A DNA stretch of 64,000 nucleotides, from NCBI GenBank assembly GCA_029256575.1, contig JAQSXR010000021.1:1-64000 (forward strand), written 5' to 3'. Position numbers and translations under genes: made by a program. Below the pieces are notes generated by a model. That model saw only the letters and a program-made list of their open reading frames with translations, was not told where the DNA came from and did not search any database. Below are positions 62,656 to 64,000 of the stretch, one piece after another (positions within the stretch are counted from its first letter, which is position 1; each line of letters opens with the position of its first letter). The DNA comes from Clostridiales bacterium. GTDB taxonomy: Bacteria; Bacillota; Clostridia; Lachnospirales; JAQSXR01.

Positions 62656-63390
62656 GTGGTAAATATTAGATTAGACATAAGTTATGATGGAACAAAATAT
62701 CTTGGATGGCAGAGATTAGGGGATTCTGAGCTGACTATACAAAACAAAATAGAAAAAGTACTAGAAAGATTAGTTGAGCATGAAGTTGAGATAATTGGGT
62801 CTGGTAGAACGGATGCGGGTGTACATGCTAGGATGCAGGTTGCAAATGTGCATTTAGATACAGATAAGAACTGTAAGACAATAAAAGAATATTTAAATAA
62901 ATATTTACCTGAAGATATTAGTGTTACTTCAGTAATTGAAGTTGATGAACGTTTTCACGCAAGATTTGATGTGGTTGATAAGACATATTTATATCGATTA
63001 TGGATGAATGAAAACAAACCAATATTTGAACGTAAATACGTAACGGAAATAGCTGAAAAACTTAATGTAAATAAGATGATAGTAGCTGCAAAGTTACTAG
63101 AAGGAACGCATGATTTTAAAGCATTTTCAAGTAAGAGTACAAAGAAATCAACAATTCGAACAATAAATAAAATTACAATAGAAGAGAAGGAAAATGAAAT
63201 TCACATTTATGTAAATGCGAATGGATTTTTATATAATATGGTTCGAAATATAGTTGGAACACTCCTTGAAGTAGGACAAAATAAAAGAGAAGTTAGTACG
63301 ATAAATGAAATAATAAATAAAAAAGATAGAAAGTTAGCCGGAGAACGTGCTCCAGCTAAGGGAGTTACATTATATAACGTGAATTATTAA
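62656..63390 (+). CDS. truA: tRNA pseudouridine synthase A
   Basis: This enzyme makes pseudouridine at positions 38-40 of tRNA anticodon stems. The 244-residue protein starts at GTG behind GGTGATGAA. The catalytic Asp is in GSGRTDAGVHARMQ near residue 53. Other family blocks are YDGTKYLGWQR at 9-19, RFHARFDVVDKTYLYRL near 97, and NGFLYNMVRNIVGTL near 190. It follows the exonuclease gene closely and is probably cotranscribed. Confidence 0.95.
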   Translation: MVNIRLDISYDGTKYLGWQRLGDSELTIQNKIEKVLERLVEHEVEIIGSGRTDAGVHARMQVANVHLDTDKNCKTIKEYLNKYLPEDISVTSVIEVDERFHARFDVVDKTYLYRLWMNENKPIFERKYVTEIAEKLNVNKMIVAAKLLEGTHDFKAFSSKSTKKSTIRTINKITIEEKENEIHIYVNANGFLYNMVRNIVGTLLEVGQNKREVSTINEIINKKDRKLAGERAPAKGVTLYNVNY

Positions 63391-63423
63391 ATTTAAGTAG
63401 TAGTAGAAATTGATGTAATAGCG

Positions 63424-63535
63424 AGCTGTAATGGCGAGAGACAGCTGTAAAATAAACCCACTCATACTGATCAGAACCACTAAAGGTTAGATTTTATCTA
63501 ACCTTTGAGTTGCTTATCAATACGGGTGGGCTATT
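63424..63535. other. Structured intergenic region with nested stem-loops
   Basis: AGCTGT/ACAGCT (63424-63446) is followed by a larger structure. CCCACTCATACTGAT (63459-63473) pairs imperfectly with ATCAATACGGGTGGG (63516-63531 region). Inside it AAAGGTTAGA pairs perfectly with TCTAACCTTT (63482-63506). It lies between convergent truA and an unknown gene, so a terminator is the simple reading, but no long T-run follows. Confidence 0.5.
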
Positions 63536-63546
63536 TACTGCATACT

Positions 63547-63999
63547 TTATAGATAAGAATTTAGTATTTCGATAATTTTATCCTTTTTAATAGAATTAAG
63601 AGTACTAACTTTATTTGATAATTCTGTAATTTTACTTGTGTCACCTCGGTTGCTATAAATAAGAGCTAGGGTTCTATAGGTCTCAGAGATGTCACTACTA
63701 TAGAATACTTCTAATTCAAATACTGCAGTGGCCTCAGTTGTTAGTTCAAGCACTTGAAGACGTTTTCCTAATTGATGAAGCACCTGAATTAATTTGATGT
63801 AATTACCTTCGCAATTCATTAAGTATTGAAGATTATTATATCCATATTCAAGTTTTAAATCGGTATTTGTCTTACCATGTAGGTTCAATATCTTGCTATT
63901 ACTGAGTTCAGAAAGTACTGATAAATAACGGACGATACCGGTATCGTTATTTTCAATAATAGGTAGATTTTTATAATCAAATAGTATATAATCTAAATC
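63547..63999 (-). CDS. Unknown helical protein, 5-prime partial
   Basis: The minus-strand frame is open to the window edge, so the N-terminus is missing; about 150 codons are visible. A TTG at 63888 is not a convincing start because coding sequence continues upstream (DLDYILFDYKNLPIIENN at the edge). The visible part is mostly helical. The segment ETYRTLALIYSNRGDTSKI looks like a TPR-type repeat. I do not recognise a specific family. Confidence 0.6.
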   Translation of the reverse strand, partial: DLDYILFDYKNLPIIENNDTGIVRYLSVLSELSNSKILNLHGKTNTDLKLEYGYNNLQYLMNCEGNYIKLIQVLHQLGKRLQVLELTTEATAVFELEVFYSSDISETYRTLALIYSNRGDTSKITELSNKVSTLNSIKKDKIIEILNSYL

Positions 64000-64000
64000 A

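Overview
The window is AT-rich DNA (roughly one third G+C by eye) from an endospore-forming, low-GC Gram-positive anaerobe. Spore genes (spoIIR, spoIID, a sipL-type coat gene, a gerA-type operon, a CotS-like gene, a cwlD-like amidase), S-layer-homology proteins, a clostridial 2[4Fe-4S] ferredoxin and the Lachnospiraceae-style gene content suggest a Clostridium cluster XIVa / Lachnospiraceae member. That placement is inferred from gene content only. No rRNA, tRNA, CRISPR array, insertion sequence with transposase, or phage gene was found.

Layout. Positions 1-4913 (minus strand) hold a partial plsC acyltransferase, malQ, a VanY-type carboxypeptidase lipoprotein and pncB. Positions 5239-20938 (plus) hold ileS, glgP, cca, a CotS-like pseudokinase, a PEGA lipoprotein, phosphoglucomutase, signal peptidase I, veg, sipL, ispE and a GntR/FCD regulator. 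Positions 21019-24246 are a gerA-type germination operon whose third gene is cut short beside a 177-bp fold-back element; spoIIR converges on it. Positions 25285-28528 are a wall-precursor operon (ddl, murI, a YwiB-like gene, galU). Positions 28712-33677 hold two S-layer-homology proteins, the first frameshifted, and a small membrane protein. Positions 33678-38768 hold small regulators, a ferredoxin, a DUF1858 protein, mecA and a CPBP protease, plus a 14 x 14-bp tandem array just ahead of a MerR-type gene.

Positions 38973-48536 form the most unusual block: a single-strand cluster of ten genes resembling a divergent Tad/Flp-type (type II secretion-like) pilus machine. It has a Ser/Thr kinase fused to a degenerate MinD-like domain, three more MinD/TadZ-like proteins without a normal Walker A lysine, a CpaB-like SAF protein, a membrane-anchored TadA/CpaF ATPase, a double-length TadB/TadC-like membrane protein, and four small single-span proteins that could be pilins or minor subunits. 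No prepilin peptidase or secretin is present.

Positions 48676-56471 hold a GH18 protein, a CwlD-like amidase, the operon sua5-rpiB-dCMP deaminase-tagO, wecB and spoIID. Positions 56599-61657 (minus) are accessory: two methyltransferases, an RDAC-family protein, an rsgA GTPase paralogue, a DUF1648 protein, a flavin reductase and an FMN-binding protein. The rsgA gene has a consensus promoter, a 40-residue upstream ORF that contains a terminator hairpin, and a stop codon abutting the rsgA ribosome binding site, which looks like ribosome-mediated attenuation. Positions 61937-63390 carry a DEDDh exonuclease and truA, and the window ends in a partial unknown gene on the minus strand.
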